NCBI GenBank assembly: GCA_036563645.1
Contig: DATCMA010000028.1
Coordinates: forward strand, 62,001-126,000
Direction: 5' to 3'
From: DATCMA01 sp036563645
GTDB lineage: Bacteria > Actinomycetota > Actinomycetes > Mycobacteriales > Micromonosporaceae
DNA length: 64,000 bases
In this document: positions 17,244 to 25,171 of the stretch, piece by piece
Numbering within the stretch: the stretch's first letter is position 1
Layout of the letters: every line of letters starts with the position of its first letter
Translations under genes and position numbers: made by a program
The notes under the pieces: model-generated
The model's database searches: none
Told to the model about the DNA's origin: nothing
The model's input: only the letters and a program-made list of their open reading frames with translations

Positions 17244-18011
17244 TCAGATGCGGCGTAGGACGGCGACGACCCGCCCCAGGATGGTGGCCTCCTCGCCGGG
17301 GATCGGGTCGTAGGCCGGGTTGGCGGGCATGAGCCAGACGCGCCCCTCGCGGGGGCGATAGGTCTTGATGGTCGCCTCACCGTCGATCATCGCCGCGACG
17401 ATGTCGCCCGGGTCCGCGGTCGGTTGTCGCCGGACGACAACCCAGTCGCCGTCGCAGATCGCCGCTTCGATCATGGAATCGCCCGTGACCCGGAGCATGA
17501 ACACCTCTCCCTCGCCGACGAGTTCCCGAGGGAGGGGGAAGACATCGTCGATGACTTGTTCGGCGAGGATGGGGCCACCAGCGGCGATCCGCCCGAGCAG
17601 CGGCACGTACGCCGGCGTCGGGCGCGACGGCGCGGGCTCCTCGCTGTCGGGGTCGTTGGGGGAGCGGATGTCGACCGCGCGGGGGCGGTGGGGGTCGCGA
17701 CGCAGAAAGCCTTTCCGCTCCAGCTCCTTGAGCTGGTAGGCGACGCTCGACGGGGAGACCAAGCCGACGGCTTCGCCGATTTCCCGCACGCTCGGCGGAT
17801 ACCCGCGCTGCTCGATCCAGTGGCGAATGAATTCCAGGATCCGGCGCTGGCGCGCGGAGAGCGTAGCCGTCCCGGAGGCCACGGCGGAGCTCCCCGCGGG
17901 GACCGCCCGAAGGCCGTTGTCGCCCCGGCTCGGACTGCGTCGTCGACCGGTCCTCGGTGACGCGGGGTCGGCTTCCTCTCGATGCGGCCGCCGATTGCGG
18001 TCGTCTGACAC
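17244..18011 (-). CDS. lexA: SOS repressor LexA
   Basis: Represses DNA-damage genes until RecA-stimulated self-cleavage. 255 residues from GTG 18011, with AGGAGG about 7 bases upstream. The winged helix-turn-helix spans about 51-110 (LSARQRRILEFI, SVREIGEAVGL). The S24 peptidase domain has the Ala144-Gly145 cleavage site, nucleophile Ser179 (GDSM) and Lys216 (ATIK). A basic, disordered stretch of about 45 residues precedes the DNA-binding domain. Two LexA-box sequences lie upstream, one over the -35, showing autoregulation. Confidence 0.95.
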   Translation of the reverse strand: MSDDRNRRPHREEADPASPRTGRRRSPSRGDNGLRAVPAGSSAVASGTATLSARQRRILEFIRHWIEQRGYPPSVREIGEAVGLVSPSSVAYQLKELERKGFLRRDPHRPRAVDIRSPNDPDSEEPAPSRPTPAYVPLLGRIAAGGPILAEQVIDDVFPLPRELVGEGEVFMLRVTGDSMIEAAICDGDWVVVRRQPTADPGDIVAAMIDGEATIKTYRPREGRVWLMPANPAYDPIPGEEATILGRVVAVLRRI

Positions 18012-18099
18012 GTCCGTCCTCCTGATGGCGCGTTCGCCCTGGTGCTGGTGGCTTCGGGCGGTTGGGGTAGGTGTGCCGACATGGGTGGCCGGTGTCCCG

Positions 18100-18128
18100 A
18101 CCGTATCGAGATGATCGCGCAGTTTCAA
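18100..18128 (-). promoter_or_regulatory. lexA promoter
   Basis: On the minus strand TTGAAA (18123-18128) and TACGGT (18100-18105) are 17 bases apart. The -35 overlaps the proximal LexA box, so repressor would block polymerase directly. Transcription would start near 18093. Confidence 0.6.
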
Positions 18129-18140
18129 ACATCTGTACGA
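18125..18140. promoter_or_regulatory. LexA box, promoter-proximal
   Basis: TCAAACATCTGTACGA matches the actinobacterial SOS consensus TCGAACRNRYGTTCGA at 14 of 16 positions, with symmetric deviations in the two half-sites. It overlaps the -35 of lexA. Confidence 0.8.
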
Positions 18141-18200
18141 CCCATCATCGGCGTGTCGGATCGGCTGTTGTGGGGAGATGGTCGGGCGGCTTGCTGACAA

Positions 18201-18216
18201 TCGTACGTGTGTTCTA
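18201..18216. promoter_or_regulatory. Second LexA-like box
   Basis: TCGTACGTGTGTTCTA keeps TCG-AC and GTTC-A of the SOS consensus. It lies 76 bases from the first box, on the side facing nrdR, and could add cooperative repression of lexA or bring nrdR under SOS control. Confidence 0.55.
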
Positions 18217-18426
18217 ATTGCTGCGGCAGTGGTTGGCCGAGTGGGCGGGCGAATCGCCTGGGGTGTGCTCGGGGCGGAGGCGAGCGTGTCGGCGGTGCGA
18301 CAGGGAGACGTCCATCACGTGATTCGGTGTGGGGTGACGGGGGGTGAGTGCGATGGGGCTGCTGGACGGCGGTCCCCCGGACGGATGGGGTTGGCGGCGC
18401 GCCGGTCCCATGATGCGCGCGTCAAC

Positions 18427-18456
18427 TTGACCGGCGATGCGCCGTCGACATAGCGT
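18427..18456 (+). promoter_or_regulatory. nrdR-nrdJ promoter
   Basis: TTGACC (18427-18432) and TAGCGT (18451-18456) are 18 bases apart. The start would be near 18463, within the first NrdR box. Confidence 0.6.
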
Positions 18457-18459
18457 CAG

Positions 18460-18506
18460 ACCCAACATCTAGTGGTTCGTATCCGAAAGTCCTCAACTCC
18501 TTGGGG
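18460..18506. promoter_or_regulatory. Tandem NrdR boxes
   Basis: ACCCAACATCTAGTGG (18460-18475) matches the NrdR consensus ACACWATATATWGTGT at 12 of 16 positions. A weaker copy, CCTCAACTCCTTGGGG (18491-18506), lies exactly 31 bp downstream, the three-helical-turn spacing typical of NrdR pairs. Together they overlap the predicted start site, so NrdR would repress its own operon when dATP is high. Confidence 0.7.
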
Positions 18507-18665
18507 TGGCGAGCCCCACCTTGCCGTCAAGCGCCACGCTCGTGGCGGCGAACCGTGCCTACGGTGGGTCGCGGGATCGTTGCGTGCCGTGACGTGGCTG
18601 CTCAGGGCAGGGCGGGGGAAGCTGGCGGCGCCGCCGCCCTGGAACACGCGGATGGGAGGTCCGGC

Positions 18666-19166
18666 ATGCGGTGTCCATACTGCCGTCACGCCGACTCGCG
18701 CGTGGTGGATTCCCGCGAAGCCGAGGACGGCCAGCTCATCCGGCGCCGTCGTGCCTGTCCGCGTTGTGGTAAGCGCTTCACCACCGTTGAGGAGGCGGTC
18801 CTCGCGGTGGTCAAGCGCAGCGGGGTAACGGAGCCGTTTAGCCGCGACAAGATCATCAACGGCGTACGCAAGGCGTGTCAGGGACGTCCCGTCGACGACG
18901 ACGCCATCGCCTTGCTCGCGCAGAAGGTCGAGGAGACGGTGCGGGCCAAAGGCGTGGTCGAAGTGCCCAGCCACGAGGTCGGATTGGCGATCCTCGGGCC
19001 GCTGCGGGAGCTCGACGAGGTGGCGTACCTCCGTTTCGCCAGCGTCTACCGCTCGTTCGAATCCCTCGAGGATTTCGAACGGGAGATTCAAGCGCTGCGG
19101 GCTTCCGCGGCTCAGCGGGGGCAGGACGACACCGTGACGGTGTCGAGGGACGACCAAGCCAGTTAG
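18666..19166 (+). CDS. nrdR: Transcriptional repressor NrdR
   Basis: Nucleotide-sensing repressor of ribonucleotide reductase genes. 166 residues, ATG with GGGAGG 6 bases upstream. A zinc ribbon with Cys3, Cys6, Cys31 and Cys34 is followed by an ATP-cone (about 47-137: VVKRSGVTEPFSRDKIINGV). First gene of the nrdR-nrdJ operon. A tandem NrdR-box pair lies at the promoter. The C-terminal 15 residues are polar and variable. Confidence 0.96.
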   Translation: MRCPYCRHADSRVVDSREAEDGQLIRRRRACPRCGKRFTTVEEAVLAVVKRSGVTEPFSRDKIINGVRKACQGRPVDDDAIALLAQKVEETVRAKGVVEVPSHEVGLAILGPLRELDEVAYLRFASVYRSFESLEDFEREIQALRASAAQRGQDDTVTVSRDDQAS

Positions 19167-19283
19167 GCGTGAGAGCGTCACGACGGCTGGAGCCGGGGAG
19201 ACGGCTGCCAGTCACGCGTGGGAAGGTGTCGGTTTGTGCGAGCGCGGCGGGCTGCCGCGTGGATGCCTGAGGGGGTAGACGAG

Positions 19284-22151
19284 ATGCCGGGGGATGGTGT
19301 CACCGCGAGCAAAGGGCGCGCCCGGGGCACGGGAGGCCTCAAGATCGAACGGGTGTGGACGACGGAGGGCGTCCACCCGTACGACGAGGTGACCTGGGAA
19401 CGCCGCGACGTCGTCATGACCAACTGGCGTGACGGCTCGGTGAACTTCGAGCAGCGCGGGGTCGAGTTTCCCGACTTCTGGAGCGTCAACGCGACCAACA
19501 TCGTCGCGAGCAAGTACTTCCGGGGCGCGGTCGGCAGCCCGGAGCGCGAGTGGTCGCTCAAGCAGCTCATCGACCGGGTGGTGAAGACCTACCGTGCCGC
19601 CGGCGAGAAGTACGGCTACTTCGCGAGCTCGGCCGATGCGGAGATCTTCGAGCACGAGTTGACCTGGATGCTGGTGCACCAGGTGTTCAGCTTCAACTCG
19701 CCGGTCTGGTTCAACGTCGGCACCTCAGCCCCGCAGCAGGTCTCGGCGTGCTTCATCCTCTCGGTCGAGGATTCGATGGAGTCGATCCTCGACTGGTACA
19801 AGGAGGAAGGCCTGATCTTCAAGGGTGGCTCCGGAGCGGGGGTCAACCTCTCCCGGATCCGCTCGTCGAAGGAGCTGCTCTCCTCCGGGGGCACCGCGTC
19901 CGGCCCGGTGAGCTTCATGCGGGGAGCGGACGCGTCGGCCGGCACCATCAAGTCGGGGGGTGCCACGCGTCGCGCGGCGAAGATGGTGATCCTCGATATC
20001 GACCACCCGGATATCGAGGAGTTCATCGAGTGCAAGGCGCGCGAGGAGCAGAAGATCCGCGTGCTGCGCGACGCGGGCTTCGACATGGACCTGGGCGGTA
20101 AGGACATCGTCAGCGTCCAGTACCAGAACGCCAACAACTCGGTGCGCGTCTCCGACGAGTTCATGCGGGCGGTCGAGGAGGGGCGTCCCTTCGCCCTGCG
20201 GGCGCGGCTCGACGGCCGGGTGCTGGAGACTGTCGACGCGCGTGCCCTCTTCCGGAAGATCGCGCAAGCGGCGTGGGAGTGCGCCGACCCGGGTATCCAG
20301 TACGACGACACCATCAACGACTGGCACACCTGCCCGGAGGCGGGGCGGATCACCGCGTCCAACCCGTGCTCCGAGTACATGCACCTGGACAACTCCTCGT
20401 GCAACCTCGCCTCCCTCAACCTCATGAAGTTCCTGAGGGAAGACGGCAGCTTCGAGGTCGAGAAGTTCGTCAAGAGCGTCGAGCTCATCATCACCGCGAT
20501 GGACATCTCGATCTGCTTCGCCGACTTCCCGACGGAGAAGATCGCGCAGACCACGCGGGCTTACCGACAGCTCGGCATCGGGTACGCCAACCTCGGCGCG
20601 TTGCTCATGGCCTCCGGCCTGCCGTACGACTCGGAGGAGGGGCGGACGCTCGCCGCCGCCATCACGTCCCTGATGACGGCCACCGCGTACCGGCGGTCGG
20701 CGGAGCTGGCCGCGATTGTCGGCCCGTACGACGGCTACGCCCGCGACGCCGAGGGGCACAAGCGGGTCATGCGCAAGCACGCCGCCGCGAACGACGAGAT
20801 CCGCGCGCAGAGCCCGGTGGCGAAGGAGATCGTTCGCGAGGCGACCAACCAGTGGCAGCTCTGCCTCAAGCTCGGTGAGAAGCACGGCTGGCGCAACGCG
20901 CAGGCCTCGGTGATCGCGCCCACCGGCACCATCGGGCTGATGATGGACTGCGACACCACCGGCATCGAGCCAGACCTGGCGCTGGTGAAGTTCAAGAAGC
21001 TGGTGGGCGGCGGGTCGATGCAGATCGTCAACCAGACCGTGCCGCGCGCCCTGCGGAGCCTCGGCTACCAGCAGGAGCAGATCGAGGCGATCGTCGAGTA
21101 CATCGCCGAGCACGGCCACGTCGTCGGCGCGCCAGGGCTCAAGCCCGAGCACTACCCGGTCTTCGACTGCGCGATGGGTCAGCGGGCCATCGCGCCCATG
21201 GGGCACGTGCGGATGATGGCCGCGGTGCAGCCGTTCATCTCCGGCGCAATTTCGAAGACGGTCAACATGCCGGAGTCGGCGACGGTTGAGGACATCGAGA
21301 AGATTTACTTCGAGGGCTGGAAGCTGGGGCTGAAGGCGCTCGCGATCTACCGGGACAACTGCAAGGTCGGCCAGCCGCTGTCGAACGCGAAGGCGGCGAA
21401 GGCCTCGGCCGAGCAGGAGAAGGCCCCCGAGAAGGTCGAATACCGCCCGGTGCGGAAGCGCTTGCCGAAGAAGCGCCCGTCGACGACCGTCTCCTTCACC
21501 GTGGGGGGCGCCGAGGGGTACCTCACCGCATCGTCCTATCCGGACGACGGCCTGGGTGAGGTGTTCCTCAAGATGTCCAAGCAAGGGTCGACGCTGGCCG
21601 GGGTGATGGACGCGTTCTCGGTGGCCATCTCGATCGGCCTGCAGTACGGCGTGCCGCTGGAGACCTATGTCTCGAAGTTCACCAACATGCGCTTTGAGCC
21701 GGCGGGCATGACCGACGACCCGGACATCCGCATGGCGACCTCGGTCATGGACTACATCTTCCGCCGGTTGGCGCTGGACTTCCTGCCGTACGAGCGCCGC
21801 GCTGAGCTGGGCATCTTCACCGCCAAGGAACGGGCGGAGCAGCTGCGCGCCGACTCGGAGCTGGAGTCCAACATGGACCTGGCGGGGATGGCCGCGTCCG
21901 CTCCGGTCTCCTCGCCGACGGGCGCGGCGCCCGCCGCGTCCACCCGGGCGCCGGAACAGCCGGCGTCCGGCCATGGCCCGTCCAGTGACCGCACCGCGCC
22001 GCCGCAGGTCGGTTCGTCGACCGAGCTGTTGGAGGCGGTGATGGGCAAGGCCGCGGACGCTCCGCTCTGCTTCACCTGCGGAACGAAGATGCGACCGGCG
22101 GGTAGCTGCTACGTCTGCGAGGGGTGCGGCTCGACCTCCGGATGTAGCTGA
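19284..22151 (+). CDS. nrdJ: Adenosylcobalamin-dependent (class II) ribonucleotide reductase
   Basis: Reduces ribonucleotides to deoxyribonucleotides using a cobalamin-derived radical, independent of oxygen. 955 residues from ATG 19284, preceded by GAGGGGG. Cys362 in NPCSEY is the predicted thiyl-radical residue; Cys156 and Cys373 are the likely redox pair. A Lys/Pro-rich linker and a C-terminal zinc ribbon (CFTCGTKMRPAGSCYVCEGC) complete the typical actinobacterial NrdJ, with an Ala/Pro/Ser-rich spacer of about 70 residues before the ribbon. 117 bases after nrdR, followed by a strong hairpin terminator. Confidence 0.96.
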   Translation: MPGDGVTASKGRARGTGGLKIERVWTTEGVHPYDEVTWERRDVVMTNWRDGSVNFEQRGVEFPDFWSVNATNIVASKYFRGAVGSPEREWSLKQLIDRVVKTYRAAGEKYGYFASSADAEIFEHELTWMLVHQVFSFNSPVWFNVGTSAPQQVSACFILSVEDSMESILDWYKEEGLIFKGGSGAGVNLSRIRSSKELLSSGGTASGPVSFMRGADASAGTIKSGGATRRAAKMVILDIDHPDIEEFIECKAREEQKIRVLRDAGFDMDLGGKDIVSVQYQNANNSVRVSDEFMRAVEEGRPFALRARLDGRVLETVDARALFRKIAQAAWECADPGIQYDDTINDWHTCPEAGRITASNPCSEYMHLDNSSCNLASLNLMKFLREDGSFEVEKFVKSVELIITAMDISICFADFPTEKIAQTTRAYRQLGIGYANLGALLMASGLPYDSEEGRTLAAAITSLMTATAYRRSAELAAIVGPYDGYARDAEGHKRVMRKHAAANDEIRAQSPVAKEIVREATNQWQLCLKLGEKHGWRNAQASVIAPTGTIGLMMDCDTTGIEPDLALVKFKKLVGGGSMQIVNQTVPRALRSLGYQQEQIEAIVEYIAEHGHVVGAPGLKPEHYPVFDCAMGQRAIAPMGHVRMMAAVQPFISGAISKTVNMPESATVEDIEKIYFEGWKLGLKALAIYRDNCKVGQPLSNAKAAKASAEQEKAPEKVEYRPVRKRLPKKRPSTTVSFTVGGAEGYLTASSYPDDGLGEVFLKMSKQGSTLAGVMDAFSVAISIGLQYGVPLETYVSKFTNMRFEPAGMTDDPDIRMATSVMDYIFRRLALDFLPYERRAELGIFTAKERAEQLRADSELESNMDLAGMAASAPVSSPTGAAPAASTRAPEQPASGHGPSSDRTAPPQVGSSTELLEAVMGKAADAPLCFTCGTKMRPAGSCYVCEGCGSTSGCS

Positions 22152-22173
22152 TCTCCCGTAGCTAGGCCACGTG

Positions 22174-22211
22174 GTCCCGTGGATGCCGGCGGTGGCCGGC
22201 GTCCACGGGAC
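22174..22211 (+). terminator. Terminator of nrdR-nrdJ
   Basis: GTCCCGTGGATGCCGGC (22174-22190) pairs with 22195-22211 with one G-U pair, a 17-bp stem with a GGTG loop, 22 bases after the nrdJ stop. No T-tract. Confidence 0.8.
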
Positions 22212-22399
22212 ACGCGCGATCGCCTGACCCGTCGCGCGTCGTCCGACGCGGGTTGGTGCGATCGCGTTGTGTCGTGTGAGCGTTATCTGTCGTCTGCGTC
22301 GTCCCGCGCCGCCGCACCGAGAAGCGGGATTCCCGGACGGGCCGCGAAGCCGTACCGTGTCGACATCTGTCGACAGCTCGCCCCTCTCGGAGGCACCTG

Positions 22400-23031
22400 G
22401 TGCGTACGCGGCTTGGCACGGTCGTCGCCGCAGCCGCGCTGCTGGCCGGCTGCGCCGCCCACGCCGGACCACCACCGCCGGCTGCGGGGTTCGTTGGCGT
22501 GTCCGCGGCGGAGGCGCCCGCGTCGGATGGAGAATCCGCCCCCACGTCCGCGCGGAGCAGCCAACCGAGGACGCGGGGGATGAGCTGTCGCGCGCCGAGG
22601 GCACGGCGACCGCTGAGGGCGCGTGTCACCTGCTCGACGTCGCCCTCGTCGCCGAGGTCATCGGGATCCGCTTCGACATCGCGGCCGCGTCGCGGCAGGG
22701 CGCGACGTACACCTGTCTCCTCCGGCCGCTTGCGAACCCGCACCCCGAGCTCGCACTCTCCATCACCGCGACCACGATTGACGCGACGATCCTGCGCGAG
22801 GAGGTCGCGCCGCGCGGCGCGCGGGCGGTCAAGGGGCTTGGCAAGGCCGGGTACCAGGCGACGGTGGCCGGCAGCGGTGCGCAGCGCCCGGCGGTTGAGG
22901 TCGGGTGGCTGAGTGGCGACCAACGGTTGATCAGCCTGCGGTACACCGTGGCCGATGGGGAGGATCCGGCGGAGCTCGCCCCGAGGCTCCTCACCTTGGC
23001 CCGGCGCATCGACGCCTATCGGACTGAGTGA
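22400..23031 (+). pseudogene. Lipoprotein gene with an apparent frameshift
   Basis: GTG 22400 follows CGGAGG by 6 bases and opens MRTRLGTVVAAAALLAGC, a clear lipoprotein signal (lipobox LAGC). After about 50 residues this frame turns into Arg/Pro-rich nonsense. The next frame (codons starting at positions 1 mod 3) then reads a plausible domain, AEGACHLLDVALVAEVIGIRF to IDAYRTE, ending at 23031. The switch needs a -1 shift near 22530-22580, where runs of five C and five G occur. A real mutation, a sequencing error or programmed shifting are all possible. The mature part has two Cys and resembles small actinobacterial DUF3558-like lipoproteins, only weakly. Confidence 0.6.
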
Positions 23032-23051
23032 TTCCGCTGGTGGGGGACCGG

Positions 23052-23735
23052 CTAGGCCGGCACGGCGAAGACGCGCGAGGCGATGGAGAGGGGGAGCGCG
23101 ACCCTGCCGTTTGGCCCGTCGAGGGTGATGCCGTCGGTGCCCCGGCTCACGGTCACCGTGGCTCCAGGGTTGACCCCAGCCTCGTGGAGCTGCCGCAGGA
23201 CGTCCGGGATCGTCTGCACGCTCTCGCAGATGCGGCGGACTACGACGCGGCCGTTTAGCTCCGCGGAGGCGAGATTGCGCTCATCGGCTGACTCGTCCTT
23301 CACCGGCTCGATGCCCAGCGCGTCGAGCCCGGGGATCGGATTGCCGTACGGGGAGTGGGTGGGGCGGTCGAGCAGCTCGTAGACCCGCTTCTCCACCGCG
23401 TCGCTCATCACGTGCTCCCACCGGCACGCCTCTTGGTGGGCTTCCTCGTACGGCATGCCGATGACATTGACGAGGAGCAGTTCGGCGAGGCGGTGCTTGC
23501 GCATGACGGCGACGGCGTGACTCCGCCCGAGGGGCGTGAGCTGTAAGGAGCGGTCTTCCTTCACCGTGAGCAGCCCGTCCCGCTCCATCCGGGCGACGGT
23601 TTGGCTGACCGTCGGCCCGCTCTGGTTGAGGCGTTCGGCGATCCGGGCGCGCAGGGGAGGAACACCTTCCTCTTCCAGTTCGAGGATCGTGCGCAGGTAC
23701 ATCTCGGTGGTGTCTACGAGATCATGCCGGACCAC
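23052..23735 (-). CDS. ideR: Iron-dependent repressor, DtxR/IdeR family
   Basis: Metal-activated repressor of iron-uptake genes. 227 residues from GTG 23735; AGGAGAGG lies upstream. Alignment by eye to DtxR shifts numbering by +2 and all metal ligands are kept: Met12, Cys104, Glu107, His108 (primary) and His81, Glu85, His100 (ancillary). The C-terminal SH3-like domain is present. It is divergent from acuC. I found no iron box in this window, so its targets lie elsewhere. Confidence 0.92.
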   Translation of the reverse strand: MVRHDLVDTTEMYLRTILELEEEGVPPLRARIAERLNQSGPTVSQTVARMERDGLLTVKEDRSLQLTPLGRSHAVAVMRKHRLAELLLVNVIGMPYEEAHQEACRWEHVMSDAVEKRVYELLDRPTHSPYGNPIPGLDALGIEPVKDESADERNLASAELNGRVVVRRICESVQTIPDVLRQLHEAGVNPGATVTVSRGTDGITLDGPNGRVALPLSIASRVFAVPA

Positions 23736-23850
23736 CGTTACCACCTCTCCTGGGCGGCAACGCCCTCTATCGCGGCACGACGGCCATGAGTCGGGGAATA
23801 ACAGTCGTACGTCACGTGCTGTAGCCCTCCCCGGTTGATCGTACCTCGGA

Positions 23851-23868
23851 AAACCGACGATTCGGTTT
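23851..23868. promoter_or_regulatory. Inverted repeat upstream of ideR
   Basis: AAACCGA (23851-23857) and TCGGTTT (23862-23868) form a 7-bp dyad in the ideR-acuC divergent region. It could be an operator for either gene. No binding protein can be named. Confidence 0.3.
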
Positions 23869-23984
23869 CGCGGCACTATTACGCATCGAAGTTTGTCGCT
23901 ATGACGAGCTCATTGTGACGTGCGGGGAATGGGCGGGTCGTTCCTGGTGAGGACCGTCTGAAGCGGGCATGCGACGATGGCGGT

Positions 23985-25166
23985 ATGTCACAGGACACGC
24001 TGGTGGTGTGGGACGAGTCGCTGCTCGCGTACGACCTCGGGGAGCATCCGCTCGATCCGGTCCGCGTCGAGCTCACCATGGCGCTCGCCCGCGAACTCGG
24101 CGTGTTCGATCGGCCCGGCGTGCGGATGGTGGCGCCGACTCCGGCGGACGAGGCCATGCTGCGGCGGGTGCACCGCCCGGATTACCTCGACGCCGTCCGC
24201 GCCGCGCCCAACGATCCCTTTTTCTCCGGCTACGGACTCGGCACTGCGGATAATCCCATCTTTCCGAATATGCACGAGGCCAGCGCCTTAATCGTCGGGG
24301 CCACCGTGGCCGCGGCGGAGGCGGTGTGGCGCGGCGAGGTCCGTCGCGCGGTGAACATCGCGGGTGGGCTGCACCACGCGATGCCCGCCCGCGCCTCGGG
24401 ATTCTGCGTCTACAACGACCCGGCGGTGGCGATCGCGCGCCTGCTGGACCTCGGCGCGGAGCGCATCGCCTACGTCGACGTCGATGTGCACCACGGCGAC
24501 GGGGTGCAGCACATTTTCTACGACGATCCCCGAGTCCTCACGATCAGCCTGCATGAGAGCCCGCTGACTCTCTTCCCTGGCACCGGGTTCCCCGACGAGA
24601 CCGGCGGACCGGGTGCGGAGGGGAGCGCGGTCAACGTGCCGTTGCCGCCCGGCACCGACGACGCCGGGTGGCTGCGGGCCTTTCACGCGATCGTCCCGCC
24701 GCTGCTGCGCGCCTTCCGGCCCCAGGTGCTGGTCACCCAGTGCGGCGTGGACGGCCATCGGCTGGATCCCCTCGCCAACTTGCGGCTGTCTGTGGACGGT
24801 CAGCGCGCCACCTACCTCGCGCTGCGCGCGCTCGCCGACGAGCTGTGTGAGGGCCGGTGGGTGGCGACCGGCGGAGGGGGGTACGCCCTGGTGGAGGCGG
24901 TACCGCGGGCCTGGACGCACTTGTTGGCCATCGCCACGGGGGAGCCGCTCCTCCCCGCGCTGCTCACGCCGCCTGGCTGGCGCGCACTCGCCCGCGCGCG
25001 CTGCCCCGATCGCGTGGTGCCCCTGCGGATGACTGATGATGTTGATGTGGCGTTTCAGCCGTGGCAGCCGGATCGGGCGACCACCCCGATCGACCAGGCC
25101 ATCCTGGCGACGCGCCGCGCGGTGTTTCCGCTGCATGGACTCGATCCCTACGACCCGAGGGAGTGA
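23985..25166 (+). CDS. acuC: Acetoin utilization protein AcuC-type deacetylase
   Basis: Class I/II histone-deacetylase fold enzyme; in Bacillus AcuC deacetylates and reactivates acetyl-CoA synthetase. 393 residues. The zinc site and charge relay are visible in GGLHHAMPARASGFCVYND, AYVDVDVHHGDGVQ and QCGVDGHRLDPLANL. Its TGA overlaps a GTG of the next gene, an acetyltransferase, so the antagonistic pair is co-transcribed. No strong ribosome-binding site; the transcript may have a very short leader. Confidence 0.88.
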   Translation: MSQDTLVVWDESLLAYDLGEHPLDPVRVELTMALARELGVFDRPGVRMVAPTPADEAMLRRVHRPDYLDAVRAAPNDPFFSGYGLGTADNPIFPNMHEASALIVGATVAAAEAVWRGEVRRAVNIAGGLHHAMPARASGFCVYNDPAVAIARLLDLGAERIAYVDVDVHHGDGVQHIFYDDPRVLTISLHESPLTLFPGTGFPDETGGPGAEGSAVNVPLPPGTDDAGWLRAFHAIVPPLLRAFRPQVLVTQCGVDGHRLDPLANLRLSVDGQRATYLALRALADELCEGRWVATGGGGYALVEAVPRAWTHLLAIATGEPLLPALLTPPGWRALARARCPDRVVPLRMTDDVDVAFQPWQPDRATTPIDQAILATRRAVFPLHGLDPYDPRE

Positions 25167-25171
25167 TCCGG

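Larger units (their letters stand above)
18217..18665. other. lexA / nrdR divergent intergenic region
   Basis: Besides the LexA boxes this region holds the nrdR promoter and a tandem NrdR-box pair. Between 18507 and 18650 it is GC-rich with short stems but I see no cobalamin-riboswitch signature and no supported ORF. Confidence 0.6.

Noticed and set aside
18507..18660. Possible cobalamin riboswitch before nrdR-nrdJ
   Set aside because: GGGGAAGCTGG resembles one part of the B12 box, but the rest of the conserved core is absent, and the promoter with NrdR boxes already explains control.
22530..22580. Programmed -1 frameshift signal in the lipoprotein gene
   Set aside because: The C5 and G5 runs are not a standard X-XXY-YYZ slippery site and I see no clear downstream stem; a mutation or sequencing error is simpler.
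19725..22604. 959-residue ORF on the minus strand opposite nrdJ
   Set aside because: It is a mirror of a well-supported gene in GC-rich DNA, has no ribosome-binding site and a repetitive Arg/Leu/Asp/Gly composition. The same applies to minus-strand ORFs at 1065-2783 and 44151-47027.
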